Shown: positions 38,951 through 48,625, counted from the stretch's first letter. The stretch: DNA of 64,000 nt from Caryophanales bacterium (GCA_016290885.1 JAEEVN010000001.1:152481-216480), one strand, 5' to 3'. Notes: generated from the letters alone by a model not told the origin. Program-made: numbers and translations.

Positions 38951-40471
38951 TTAATATACTTTAGCGTCTCCTTGTTTAGCCATAATATTTTCTTTGTTTA
39001 ATTCTTTTACTTGCTTTAATACCTCATAAACGAATGCTCTATATGAAGTATCTAGAGTATGTGGTATTCCTAAAGTTCCCTTGCACTCTACTAAATATGT
39101 TTTTACATCTGCAGGTAAATCAAGTGCATCAATACTTTTACTTGCTTTATCCGCTTCATATATTGCATTAATATAATTAGGCATAACAATATTATATTGT
39201 TTTAAATCATCCAAGAGTTTTTCAAAATATTTACCATCCTCTTCAAAGAATATAGCCCTATCCATGGTCAATACTCTGCCTCCATCGCTACCTAATAATT
39301 GTTCTGCTGCTTTACTTGGTTCATAATTAATATTTGAGGCAAATATGCCTTCTATTATTGCTTTAAATTGATTAATATCCGTTAGTCTTCTCTCTTCTAC
39401 TCGATCAGGCGTGTTGCAATGCTCCTCAATAATGACGTTTAAATTTGATGCAACCGTTCTCTCCGCTATCGTCGCATCAGCATTCTCCCAACCATGAGTC
39501 ATTACTGTTTCTTTTTTATATCCTAGCAGTGATATAAATTTATTAGCATAACCCGAAACGCTTTTACCTCTGTATCCAACAATCATTGCATTAGCATTAT
39601 TCTTTCTTAATTGCTCCATCTCACTTTCAGGGCACAATATATATCCTTTTGATATGTCTACATTACCTCTAGCAAATGTATCTGCTGTATAAAAAGTAGT
39701 TATGTTTGGCACATCGGTAAGTGGAATAACAACCGCATATTTTGTATCATCCCAACTCCCATAAAAGTGATTCCCAACTTCTCCATTAACAGCAAAATGT
39801 ATTGTATTCCTTACGTCTTCATATTTTATGTTGATTGTTTCTGTTCCAATTTTTACTTGCTCCTCATATGTTGCTCCTGCATTTGTAGTAGTTTTAATTT
39901 CATCATTAGCTGGTGCATACCTAGTCTTATGTATTAAGACTAAATCATCTAATTTATCAAATTTTGCTTCATTCTCTATAATAGTATCACTCTCATCCAA
40001 AACTATTGGAATGCCTTTTTCTTTAAATATAGTTTCTACCTGTTTAAAATTCAATCCTAATTCGGATAGATTTTTTGCATTTCTTATTCTTTCATATCTT
40101 TCTATTATTTCTTTTAGTTTTTCAGGATCTTTTTGCTCTCTTAGTTCTTTTAATCTTTCTTGTATAGAATTCTTCCTTTTAGAATACTCATCATATGCTT
40201 TTTCCCTTTTTTCGTATTCTGTTTTATATTTTTCTAACTTTTCGTTATACGCTTTTTGATCTTCTTTATATTGCTTAAAAAATATAATTTTAGCCAAAAA
40301 ATTATAATTTTTTGATGTATCATTTGGTCTAAATAGATGTTCAGTTGTTTCAGGTTCTTGTAATTCAGTATCTTCTTTTTTTAATGCTTGGATTTCATCA
40401 ATTATCTTTTTAGCTATTTCTACTTCTTCTCGTATTTCACTTAATAAAATTTCTTTTAATGTTTCAAACAT
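38951..40471 (-). CDS. Hypothetical protein with N-terminal coiled coil and unknown C-terminal globular domain
   Basis: Heptad-rich N-terminus; C-terminal 'LVLIHKTRYAP...NTIHFAVNGEV'. Confidence 0.5.
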   Translation of the reverse strand: MFETLKEILLSEIREEVEIAKKIIDEIQALKKEDTELQEPETTEHLFRPNDTSKNYNFLAKIIFFKQYKEDQKAYNEKLEKYKTEYEKREKAYDEYSKRKNSIQERLKELREQKDPEKLKEIIERYERIRNAKNLSELGLNFKQVETIFKEKGIPIVLDESDTIIENEAKFDKLDDLVLIHKTRYAPANDEIKTTTNAGATYEEQVKIGTETINIKYEDVRNTIHFAVNGEVGNHFYGSWDDTKYAVVIPLTDVPNITTFYTADTFARGNVDISKGYILCPESEMEQLRKNNANAMIVGYRGKSVSGYANKFISLLGYKKETVMTHGWENADATIAERTVASNLNVIIEEHCNTPDRVEERRLTDINQFKAIIEGIFASNINYEPSKAAEQLLGSDGGRVLTMDRAIFFEEDGKYFEKLLDDLKQYNIVMPNYINAIYEADKASKSIDALDLPADVKTYLVECKGTLGIPHTLDTSYRAFVYEVLKQVKELNKENIMAKQGDAKVY

Positions 40472-40541
40472 AGATATCACCTATTATATATATTTTACCA
40501 TATCAATAAAAAAACAGACTATATAGTCTGTTTACTTTACA

Positions 40542-41267
40542 TTAAATCTTTTCTAATAATTCTGGATATCTTTTAGTTTCTATATTATCCATATTAATAT
40601 TTAATTCTTTCATTAAATCAATTAATAAATTGATTTCTTTTTCATTATCATATTCATATTTTTTAACTTCTATTTCTATATATAATCCTAAATTATCTAC
40701 TTCATCAAAAGATATTTCATATTTATCTTTATATAAGTAAGATACTCTATGTTTACTAACTACTACTGATTCTTTTAAATCTAAATAATTAAATATAGTT
40801 TTCATTTTATCATAGTTATCTATAATAACTTCATATTCTTCTAAATCTCCAGATTCATTTTTCCTCTTATAATTAAGAATATTATTATCTTCTTCTTTTC
40901 TTACTCTTAGCCATTCATTATCAAAATCTCTTAGTCTAGGTTTAAAATAAGTTGCTACTTGATCTTCTTCTTTAACATATATAGAATCATCTTTAATTCT
41001 TTTTAATACATCATTATATCCTACTCTACTAACTTTTATTTTAAATTCTATTTCTATATTTTTATCATTAGTATTACTAACGAAGTTAGATATACTAATA
41101 TTAAATACATTACTAATATCTATTAAAGTATTTATATCCGGTAATGTTCTCCCACTTTCCCAACTAGAAATAGTTTTATCAGATACATATAATTTATCTC
41201 CTAATTCTTGTTGAGTTAATTTATTTTTAGTTCTTAATTCTTTTATCTTTTCTCCAATATTAGTCAT
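40542..41267 (-). CDS. XRE-family HTH regulator fused to a CYTH domain
   Basis: HTH 'LTQQELGDKLYVSDKTISSWESGRTLPD'; CYTH ExExK 'EIEFK', 'WLRVRKE', 'NYKRK', 'LYIEIEVKK'. Confidence 0.8.
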   Translation of the reverse strand: MTNIGEKIKELRTKNKLTQQELGDKLYVSDKTISSWESGRTLPDINTLIDISNVFNISISNFVSNTNDKNIEIEFKIKVSRVGYNDVLKRIKDDSIYVKEEDQVATYFKPRLRDFDNEWLRVRKEEDNNILNYKRKNESGDLEEYEVIIDNYDKMKTIFNYLDLKESVVVSKHRVSYLYKDKYEISFDEVDNLGLYIEIEVKKYEYDNEKEINLLIDLMKELNINMDNIETKRYPELLEKI

Positions 41268-41291
41268 AAGACCTCCGATACACTTATTTTA

Positions 41292-42092
41292 TCATACATT
41301 AGGATTTTGTAATACATTTCTTAGTTTTTTACCTTCCTTTTTATCTAAAGCTTGTTCTGCTTCCTTACTAAGTGTACTAAGTAGTCCTCTAGAAATTGCT
41401 ATTTTTCTTAAATCTCTATATGTTATATAATACCCTCTTGCAAAAAGATATGAATCATCTACTCTTGCTATACCATCCTCATCAAAACTAGTGCCATCTT
41501 CAAAAAGTGAATATGTTTGATCATCATGAATTTTTCCATCGAATTTACAAAATGACATAAGATTTCCGTTTGTATCAATATAACTAACTTTACCGTAAGT
41601 GTCTCTGCCATAATATAATTTTGCTATTGGTTTTTCACCCTTACTAAATTGCTCTATTGTTTGCCACGCTTTAAAATCATTGCAATAACCATCAGGATCT
41701 TCTTTTGCTTTTTGACCATCTATATCAATATAATTAAAATCTTTATCTATCCAAGAAACACATCCATCCTTACCTACCATAGCAAGACCATGTTCATTAA
41801 AATCAAATGCTATATCATATCTATATGGTAATAATTCTCCATCAGATTCTCTTATATAACCAAATTCTCCATTTGATGTTCTTACTAATTTAAATCCGTT
41901 TGAAAAATTTCTTTTTTGTTTTACTATTTCATCAGATTTTTTTGGTCTCCAGTATCTTGGTAAAACAGCTGTGTAACGACATTCAGATTTAAGATTCTCA
42001 TTTATAGTATATGTGACCCTTCTTTTATCCTCATATAACAGTATTGAGCAAAAACAACTTAATGATTTAATATTTTTTGGTATTCCTTTCAT
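41292..42092 (-). CDS. WG-repeat-like protein
   Basis: 'EFGYIRESDGELLPYRYDIAFDFNEHGLAMVGKDGCVSWIDKDF', 'YGKVSYIDTNGNL'. Confidence 0.6.
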   Translation of the reverse strand: MKGIPKNIKSLSCFCSILLYEDKRRVTYTINENLKSECRYTAVLPRYWRPKKSDEIVKQKRNFSNGFKLVRTSNGEFGYIRESDGELLPYRYDIAFDFNEHGLAMVGKDGCVSWIDKDFNYIDIDGQKAKEDPDGYCNDFKAWQTIEQFSKGEKPIAKLYYGRDTYGKVSYIDTNGNLMSFCKFDGKIHDDQTYSLFEDGTSFDEDGIARVDDSYLFARGYYITYRDLRKIAISRGLLSTLSKEAEQALDKKEGKKLRNVLQNPNV

Positions 42093-42140
42093 ATTTCCTC
42101 CCTACATCTATATAGTAACAAGGAAAAAAAGGAAAAAATT

Positions 42141-43055
42141 CTACGAATTGTAGAATCTTTCTAGTATTAATTTACGTCCCTCTGAATATGATAATTCTTG
42201 TTTAGGCATATGTACACCATAAGCATTAACTATGTCATCATAATCTTCAAGTGTAAATATATAATTTTCTATTTTTGGTTCTATAAATTCTGCTTCTTTA
42301 CGTCTCCAAAAACAATCACTATTCATAACTAATTTAAGATATGATTCATCTCCTTCAGGAGATATAAGTTTCATATATTTATTATCTTTACTATTCATTA
42401 ATAATGGTGTTTTAGTGACTTTCTTAATGTCAACATCTGGTAAACTTTCCATTCCTTTTAGTTTTTTAAAAGTTCTTGAAGAAACAGTATATGCCATAAA
42501 TGGATTTATTCCTTGTCTATTATAATGTGAACCTTCGACAGCATCATAAAATGATAAATCTCTCATTGTTAATTTATTATCGCTTAAAGACATAGTTATA
42601 ATTGCTTGTTCTTTAGGTTTACCATTTACTTTTAATTCTTTGGTACCTGATTCCACATCTTTTTCAAATTGTTTAAACAATTCAACCTGATCATTAAATA
42701 GTTGCATATGTTTTTTTTGCTTTTCTGAATCAAATATATAGAATGGTCTTAATTCATCATTTTTCAGTTCTTTTTCCTCTAATGCATCATCATAAGTATC
42801 ATAAACATGTCTTACCCATTCTCCATAATAACTATCTGGGGGCGATTTTACCCAATGAAAATATGTTTGATCATAATGATATGGGCATACTACAAAATAA
42901 TTTGTATAATTTTCTCCATCCAATTCATGATGTTTTCTCTCTTCTAAAACAAAACATTTAACTATTACATAACATATATCATACCAATCAGCATCTCTTC
43001 TTTCTTTATCTTTAATAGGCATAACTGCGTACTTAATTGGATAATTGTGTTTCAT
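42141..43055 (-). CDS. Hypothetical protein
   Basis: ORF with RBS in a co-directional cluster. Confidence 0.5.
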   Translation of the reverse strand: MKHNYPIKYAVMPIKDKERRDADWYDICYVIVKCFVLEERKHHELDGENYTNYFVVCPYHYDQTYFHWVKSPPDSYYGEWVRHVYDTYDDALEEKELKNDELRPFYIFDSEKQKKHMQLFNDQVELFKQFEKDVESGTKELKVNGKPKEQAIITMSLSDNKLTMRDLSFYDAVEGSHYNRQGINPFMAYTVSSRTFKKLKGMESLPDVDIKKVTKTPLLMNSKDNKYMKLISPEGDESYLKLVMNSDCFWRRKEAEFIEPKIENYIFTLEDYDDIVNAYGVHMPKQELSYSEGRKLILERFYNS

Positions 43056-43428
43056 TATTTCCTCCTTTGTTTTCTAACCTCCACTTTAGTCTTTTCCCTA
43101 TTGGTGAATGTTCTAAAAAGAATTCATCATGTGCTTCTTCAATAAGTTTTCTTACATCATCCGAATAACAACCATTAACATATTCCATGAAATCTTCATC
43201 CATAGCATGTACTAAATGAACTTCATCACTTAGTCTTATAAATGTATGTCCATTTACTGTTAGATATGAATCATTAGTAGTTGTTTCAGTTATAAAGGGT
43301 ATATTATTTTTTACTAATTTACTCATTAATTTGTTTGCAAATGCTCTTATCTCTTTATACGTCAAAATACCTGTCTGCTTAGCGTGAGCTGCATTAGCAT
43401 AGAATACATAATCATCTATTACTAACAT
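43033..43428 (-). CDS. Hypothetical protein (paralog A)
   Basis: Aligns with 43462..43827 across most of its length. Confidence 0.55.
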   Translation of the reverse strand: MLVIDDYVFYANAAHAKQTGILTYKEIRAFANKLMSKLVKNNIPFITETTTNDSYLTVNGHTFIRLSDEVHLVHAMDEDFMEYVNGCYSDDVRKLIEEAHDEFFLEHSPIGKRLKWRLENKGGNNETQLSN

Positions 43429-43461
43429 ACTTTCCTCCTTAATTATAATATAAAAGATTAG

Positions 43462-43827
43462 TTAACTAATCTTTTGTTCTTCCATATTTACTAACTCTAA
43501 AACTTTACAATTCTTTTTTGTATATTCTCTTCTAGCCTCCATGATTAGTTCTTGAACTCTTTCAGGATACCCTATAGTCACTTCATTCATGAAGTCATCA
43601 TCTAATTCTCCTTGTATTATTATTTGGCCTTTATCTCTTATAAATTTTCTCCCAAAAATTTCTATTGCATTTGCTCCAGTTGTTTGATATGCAAAATATA
43701 TATGATTTTTATCTAATTTATTTTTTATGATATTAGAAAGTTCTAATATTTCTTTATGTGATATTACCTCCTTTCTTTTAGCATATGCAGCGTGTGCAAT
43801 TACAGTATAATCGTGTACATATAACAT
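43462..43827 (-). CDS. Hypothetical protein (paralog B)
   Basis: Aligns with 43033..43428 (ML.(I/V).DY....A.AK...I..KEI...........N.I.F...T....). Confidence 0.55.
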   Translation of the reverse strand: MLYVHDYTVIAHAAYAKRKEVISHKEILELSNIIKNKLDKNHIYFAYQTTGANAIEIFGRKFIRDKGQIIIQGELDDDFMNEVTIGYPERVQELIMEARREYTKKNCKVLELVNMEEQKIS

Positions 43828-43921
43828 ACAATCTCCTCCTTACAACTTTATGATATCAAATATATTTACCTGTGAACTCTACAGTTTGTAGAAATAAAAA
43901 AATCGATTCATATTGAATCGA

Positions 43922-45382
43922 TTATTCTGCTTTCTTCACATAGATATAACACATATCATCACTATAAATTAATTCATATCCATCAGTATTGTCTAAATAA
44001 TAATGTAATTGATTTAATTTATAAGTTAGTATTACATCAAAATCATATTTTTCAAGGAATGCTGCTGTATCTCCACTAAGTGTTCCAATAGCCATTGAAT
44101 TTGGTAATATTTCTTTACTAAATACATCTCCTAATCCATAAGCAAATATTTGAACATCATCTAGTAGATCATATTCATCTAATTTATATAATAGATAACC
44201 TCCACCACCAAAGTCATTAAACATTCTCTTTGGTTTTAATTCTCCAATTTTCTTAATTGCTTCATCACTATAATAACCATCATTATCTATTATTCCAACA
44301 TTCTTTATTGTACTAATTTGTTTATAACCTACTACCACTACTATACCTGTTAATAAACAAGCAAATAATACTGTAATAACTTTTTTAAATTTTTCAAAAG
44401 GTTTAGTAAATATTTCATACATACTATCTGTAACAAAGAAATATTTACCTAAAGTCCACATTGAATATATTCCATACATTCCAATAAATCTTTGACTCTT
44501 TAAACTCATATAAAAGAATAATAATTGGAATGCTATTTCATGGAATTTCATCTTGCTCTTAGTTAAAATCATATTGAATAATGGTACTGCAATTAATATA
44601 AATATGTATATACCTAAATATCCATGGAAATCAGGGCTAGCCCATTCTTCTATATTATCAAGCATACTTGTATCTGCCATATTAGAGAATGGATATAAAA
44701 GCATTTTATAACCAAATGGATTTAAACAACTAGCAATTAAAGTTAAACCTAATACTATTAATAAAGTCTTAACTTGTGATTTATTTAAGAAACTACTACT
44801 CCATCTATCTTCTTTAAACTTAAATATTTTTAAGAATATATGACATAGTAAAACTCCTATTATAAATATATATGGTAATGATGAAGATCCACCATGGAAA
44901 TTAACCCATAATATTTGTAAGATTGGTATTGTATATATTAATTTTTTATACTTCTTTTCATCATCAATATAATTAAATAATATATAAACTAAATATGCCA
45001 TAAATAATAAACTAATTATATATGGTCTAGGTCCTGTTACTTTAAAAAATACTGTCATTAATAACAAATATAAAAGTTTAAAATCAAATACTTTCTTAAA
45101 TTTTACTCTTATTGTTTTTGCCATTAATATGTATAATAACAAGAAAATTGCAAGCATGATTAACAAACAACCTAGTGGTGTAATCTTATACATAATAAGT
45201 TCTGTTAACCATTCATGACTAGTCCATTCATATGGACCATGCCAAACAAAAAGTGCATTTTTAGGGATTGTTTTATTAATATCTATATAATGTCCAATAA
45301 CATAATGCCAAAACCAATCATTATCTGTTATAGGCTCAAAAGACATAAGTAATCCCATTACAAATGAAAATATAATTCCCAT
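43922..45382 (-). CDS. Polytopic membrane protein, GT-C-like (putative)
   Basis: About 10 hydrophobic segments; N-terminal 'DNDWFWHYVIGHYI', 'WTSHEWLTEL'. Confidence 0.55.
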   Translation of the reverse strand: MGIIFSFVMGLLMSFEPITDNDWFWHYVIGHYIDINKTIPKNALFVWHGPYEWTSHEWLTELIMYKITPLGCLLIMLAIFLLLYILMAKTIRVKFKKVFDFKLLYLLLMTVFFKVTGPRPYIISLLFMAYLVYILFNYIDDEKKYKKLIYTIPILQILWVNFHGGSSSLPYIFIIGVLLCHIFLKIFKFKEDRWSSSFLNKSQVKTLLIVLGLTLIASCLNPFGYKMLLYPFSNMADTSMLDNIEEWASPDFHGYLGIYIFILIAVPLFNMILTKSKMKFHEIAFQLLFFYMSLKSQRFIGMYGIYSMWTLGKYFFVTDSMYEIFTKPFEKFKKVITVLFACLLTGIVVVVGYKQISTIKNVGIIDNDGYYSDEAIKKIGELKPKRMFNDFGGGGYLLYKLDEYDLLDDVQIFAYGLGDVFSKEILPNSMAIGTLSGDTAAFLEKYDFDVILTYKLNQLHYYLDNTDGYELIYSDDMCYIYVKKAE

Positions 45383-45481
45383 AAATCCTCCATACTATAC
45401 ACTCATTATACCATAAAGTAGTTATAACACAAATCCTATTAAACACAAAAAAACTAACTATTTCTAGTTAGTTGATTACAT

Positions 45482-45558
45482 TGGTAGCGACGGAGGGGGT
45501 CGAACCCACGACCTTTCGGGTATGAACCGAACGCTCTAGCCAACTGAGCTACATCGCC
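45482..45558 (-). tRNA. tRNA-Met (CAT)
   Basis: Cloverleaf GGCGATG-TA-GCTC..GAGC-G-TTCGG TTCATAC CCGAA-AGGTC-GTGGG TTCGACC CCCTC-CGTCGCT-ACCA; CCA encoded. Confidence 0.96.
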
Positions 45559-45613
45559 AAACACAAATAGATTATACCAAAATAAAAAAAAATATACAAG
45601 TATTTGTATATTT

Positions 45614-46042
45614 TTATTTTCTTTTCTTTAATAAATCTCTTATTTCTTCTAGAAGTATAGTTTCATCAGATTTAACTGGAGCCTTAGCTTCTTCTTTTTT
45701 CTTTTTACCTGCCTCTACTAATTTATTAACTCCTTTAAGCATTAAGAATAATATAAATGCCATAATTAAGAAATTAATAACTGCTGTTACAAAGTGACCC
45801 CAATTAAGAGCTTGTCCACCCCATATTTGAAGTTGACCTTTTATTTCTGCTCCACCTATAGAATTAATTAATGGATTAATAAAATCATCTGTTAAAGCTG
45901 TAACTATAGTTGCAAAAGCACCACCTATAATAACACCTATAGCCATATCCATTACATTTCCTCTTAGAACAAATGCTTTGAATTCACTAATAAATCCTTT
46001 CCCTTTTTCTTTAGCTTTACTTAGTTTTTCGTTATCTCTCAT
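45614..46042 (-). CDS. mscL: Large-conductance mechanosensitive channel
   Basis: 'FKAFVLRGNVMDMAIGVIIGGAFATIVTALTDDFINPLI'. Confidence 0.96.
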   Translation of the reverse strand: MRDNEKLSKAKEKGKGFISEFKAFVLRGNVMDMAIGVIIGGAFATIVTALTDDFINPLINSIGGAEIKGQLQIWGGQALNWGHFVTAVINFLIMAFILFLMLKGVNKLVEAGKKKKEEAKAPVKSDETILLEEIRDLLKKRK

Positions 46043-46123
46043 AAATACCTCCAATATTACTTTTATTTTATCATTTTATTATTTATTTATCAATATTATG
46101 TTATAATCTTTTTAGGTGATAAT

Positions 46124-47314
46124 ATGAAAAAATATATAATGCTATTTCTTCTAATTCTATTACTAACTGGATGTAAATTCTATGATGAATATAAAATGCC
46201 TGAAGAGGTTAGTATAGAATTAAATGATAATACTTTTGAGGTATATAGTGTTAAAACTATTAATGATCTAATTAGTGATACTAATGTAGAAATCACTAAT
46301 AGTGATAAAAAATTAAAAACCAATAAAATTGGTGAAAAAGAAATAGAAATAGAATATAAATATAAAAAAAGAGATTATAAATATATAGTTAACTATGAAA
46401 TAGTAGATACAGAATCTCCATTCATAATTAGATTATCTTCTTATAGAAGTACGCTTGTTAATGAAGAAATAGATTTTTGCGAAGGTGCAAGTTTTATTGA
46501 TAATTATGATAGAGAACCTACTTGTTCTATAACAGGAGATTATGATTTATCTATCCCTAATACATATTATTTAAAATATGAAGTTAAAGATCAATCTGGT
46601 AATATAACCAATAAAGATTTAACACTTGATGTTTTTGAAGAATGGCCTATTTATGATGATTATGAAGATGATGATTATGAAGAAACATATACATTATTCA
46701 GCAAATTTAAAAAGAAGTATAAGACTGATGATGTCATGCTTGGTATAGATGTTAGTTTCTGGCAAGGCGATATTGATTTTGAAGCAGTTAAAGATGCAGG
46801 AGCAGAATTTGTAATTATAAGAATGGCTTATAGTGATTTAGAAACTGAAATTGATTTAGATTCTAAATTTAATCAAAATCTTAAAGCTGCTAAAGATGCA
46901 GGTTTATTAGTAGGAGTTTATATATATACTAGTGCTAATACTAAAGAAGAAGCAATTAAGCAAGCTAAGTTCATTAAAAAGAATTTAAATAAAGTTAAAC
47001 TTGATTTCCCTATTGTATATGACTTTGAAGATTGGAGAGACTTTAATACATTAAAAATGAATTCACATGATCTATTAGAAAGAGTTAATGAATATAAAAG
47101 TATTCTTAAAGAAGATGGATACGATATGATGATTTATGGAAGTAAATGGTATTTAGAAAATGTATGGCTTCCATATGATTATGATACATGGCTTGCTCAC
47201 TATACAGATGAAACTGATTATCAAGGTGATTATATATTATGGCAAGTAACTAATGATGGTTTAATCGATGGAATATATGGTTATGTAGATCTTGATATTT
47301 ATTACAAAAAATAA
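46124..47314 (+). CDS. GH25 lysozyme-like lipoprotein
   Basis: Lipobox 'LLLTGC'; 'MLGIDVSFWQGDIDFEAVKDAGAEFVIIRMAY', 'FPIVYDFED'. Confidence 0.9.
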   Translation: MKKYIMLFLLILLLTGCKFYDEYKMPEEVSIELNDNTFEVYSVKTINDLISDTNVEITNSDKKLKTNKIGEKEIEIEYKYKKRDYKYIVNYEIVDTESPFIIRLSSYRSTLVNEEIDFCEGASFIDNYDREPTCSITGDYDLSIPNTYYLKYEVKDQSGNITNKDLTLDVFEEWPIYDDYEDDDYEETYTLFSKFKKKYKTDDVMLGIDVSFWQGDIDFEAVKDAGAEFVIIRMAYSDLETEIDLDSKFNQNLKAAKDAGLLVGVYIYTSANTKEEAIKQAKFIKKNLNKVKLDFPIVYDFEDWRDFNTLKMNSHDLLERVNEYKSILKEDGYDMMIYGSKWYLENVWLPYDYDTWLAHYTDETDYQGDYILWQVTNDGLIDGIYGYVDLDIYYKK

Positions 47315-47338
47315 AAAGTACGTTAAACGTACTTTTTT
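47313..47338. terminator. Bidirectional terminator between convergent genes
   Basis: AAAAAGTACG-ttaaa-CGTACTTTTTTT. Confidence 0.85.
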
Positions 47339-47667
47339 TATGCTATATTTTTTTTAATTGATTCTCTTTTTCTTTCTAATGCAAAATTTAATTTATGAGT
47401 CTTTACTGGTTGTACTTTTTCATTTGTTTTAGGACCTAGTCCTATTATGTTTCTTTGTTTTTCTTGCATAAACTTTTCTACTGCTGCTTTAGCAAGTTCT
47501 TGTACTTCTTGTTTCATACCTTCAAGTGTATCAATAGAACTACACATCTCTACCCATAAACTAATCATATCTTTACTTATTATGTTTAATTTATATTGTT
47601 CATTTATAGTTTTGGCATAACTATTTATATAATTTAATATAATTGTATTATTTTCTGTTATTGCCAT
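47338..47667 (-). CDS. Hypothetical protein
   Basis: ORF with GGGGGTGAT RBS. Confidence 0.5.
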   Translation of the reverse strand: MAITENNTIILNYINSYAKTINEQYKLNIISKDMISLWVEMCSSIDTLEGMKQEVQELAKAAVEKFMQEKQRNIIGLGPKTNEKVQPVKTHKLNFALERKRESIKKNIA

Positions 47668-47722
47668 AACATCACCCCCAAAAACATTCCAATCTAATTA
47701 TATCACAGGTTTTTAAATACAC

Positions 47723-47752
47723 AAAAAAAGATATTATTTAATAATATCTTTA
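47723..47752 (-). terminator. tcdA terminator built from the final codons
   Basis: AAAGATATTATT-AAATAATATCTTTTTTT encodes KDIIK-stop. Confidence 0.8.
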
Positions 47753-48405
47753 ATTACATAATCAGCGATTAATAGACCTGCAGAACTAGTAAGTGGTGAA
47801 TAAGATCCTATATTATCTTTTGTATCTATTGGTTCTTCATCACTACTTAAAACCATTACTCTTTCATTTATTCCATCGTCTTTTAATTTTTTTCTAACTA
47901 CTTTAGCAAGTTTATCATAACTTGTTTTTCTTATATCCATTATTTTTAATTTACTTAGATTAGTCTTTTTACCCATACCCATTGAAGATATAACTTTTAT
48001 ATTTCTTTTTAAACATTCCTCAATTAGAAGTATTTTAGTACTAACTGTATCACAAGCATCAATTACATAATCCACAGAATTTTCAAATAGTATATCTATA
48101 TTATTTTTATCTATAAATTCACTAATACAAGTTATATTACATTCTTCATTTATATCAAGTAATCTTTCTTTCATAGCATCAGTCTTCTTTTTACCGATAG
48201 TAGAATTAAGGGCTATTACTTGTCTATTCTTATTGGTAATATCTATTATATCATTATCTATAATTGTTATATTTTTAATACCATTTCTAACAAGAGTCTC
48301 AGTAAGTATTCCTCCTACTCCACCAAGACCTATTACTAATACTTTAGTATTATTTAATTTAGATAAATTTTCTTTCCCAATTAACAATTCTAATCTTTCA
48401 AACAT
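47734..48405 (-). CDS. tcdA: ThiF/HesA-family tRNA t6A cyclase TcdA-like protein
   Basis: 'VLVIGLGGVGGILTETLVRNGI', 'IIDNDIIDITNKNRQ'; next to the aspS-6S locus. Confidence 0.85.
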   Translation of the reverse strand: MFERLELLIGKENLSKLNNTKVLVIGLGGVGGILTETLVRNGIKNITIIDNDIIDITNKNRQVIALNSTIGKKKTDAMKERLLDINEECNITCISEFIDKNNIDILFENSVDYVIDACDTVSTKILLIEECLKRNIKVISSMGMGKKTNLSKLKIMDIRKTSYDKLAKVVRKKLKDDGINERVMVLSSDEEPIDTKDNIGSYSPLTSSAGLLIADYVIKDIIK

Positions 48406-48414
48406 ATTTACCCC

Positions 48415-48590
48415 ATAAAAAAGCCTACAAGATAATAGGAACGATAAAACCTACATCATATGTGCAGGTGGGTATCCCATAATAGACTTTAGGATCCTTG
48501 GATTTACAAGTATTCAACACCATCTACTAATTCTGATTCCCTTATCGTTATTTTAGTGGGTTTTCAACAAATTCCAACTATCTTATAGAC
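48415..48590 (-). ncRNA. ssrS: 6S RNA
   Basis: ~19-bp closing stem GUCUAUAAGAUAGUUGGAA/UUCCUAUUAUCUUGUAGGC, central bulged domain, terminal T-run, own promoter, aspS-tcdA location. Confidence 0.85.
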
Positions 48591-48596
48591 AATTAT

Positions 48597-48625
48597 AATA
48601 TACCACATTTTAGGCATTTTGTAAA
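48597..48625 (-). promoter_or_regulatory. 6S RNA promoter
   Basis: TTTACA-17-TATATT with extended TGG; predicted TSS at the G opening the closing stem. Confidence 0.7.

Noticed and set aside
39828-40259. 143-aa plus-strand ORF
   Set aside because: Antisense to the coiled-coil part of 38951..40471; low-complexity Ser/Phe/Leu
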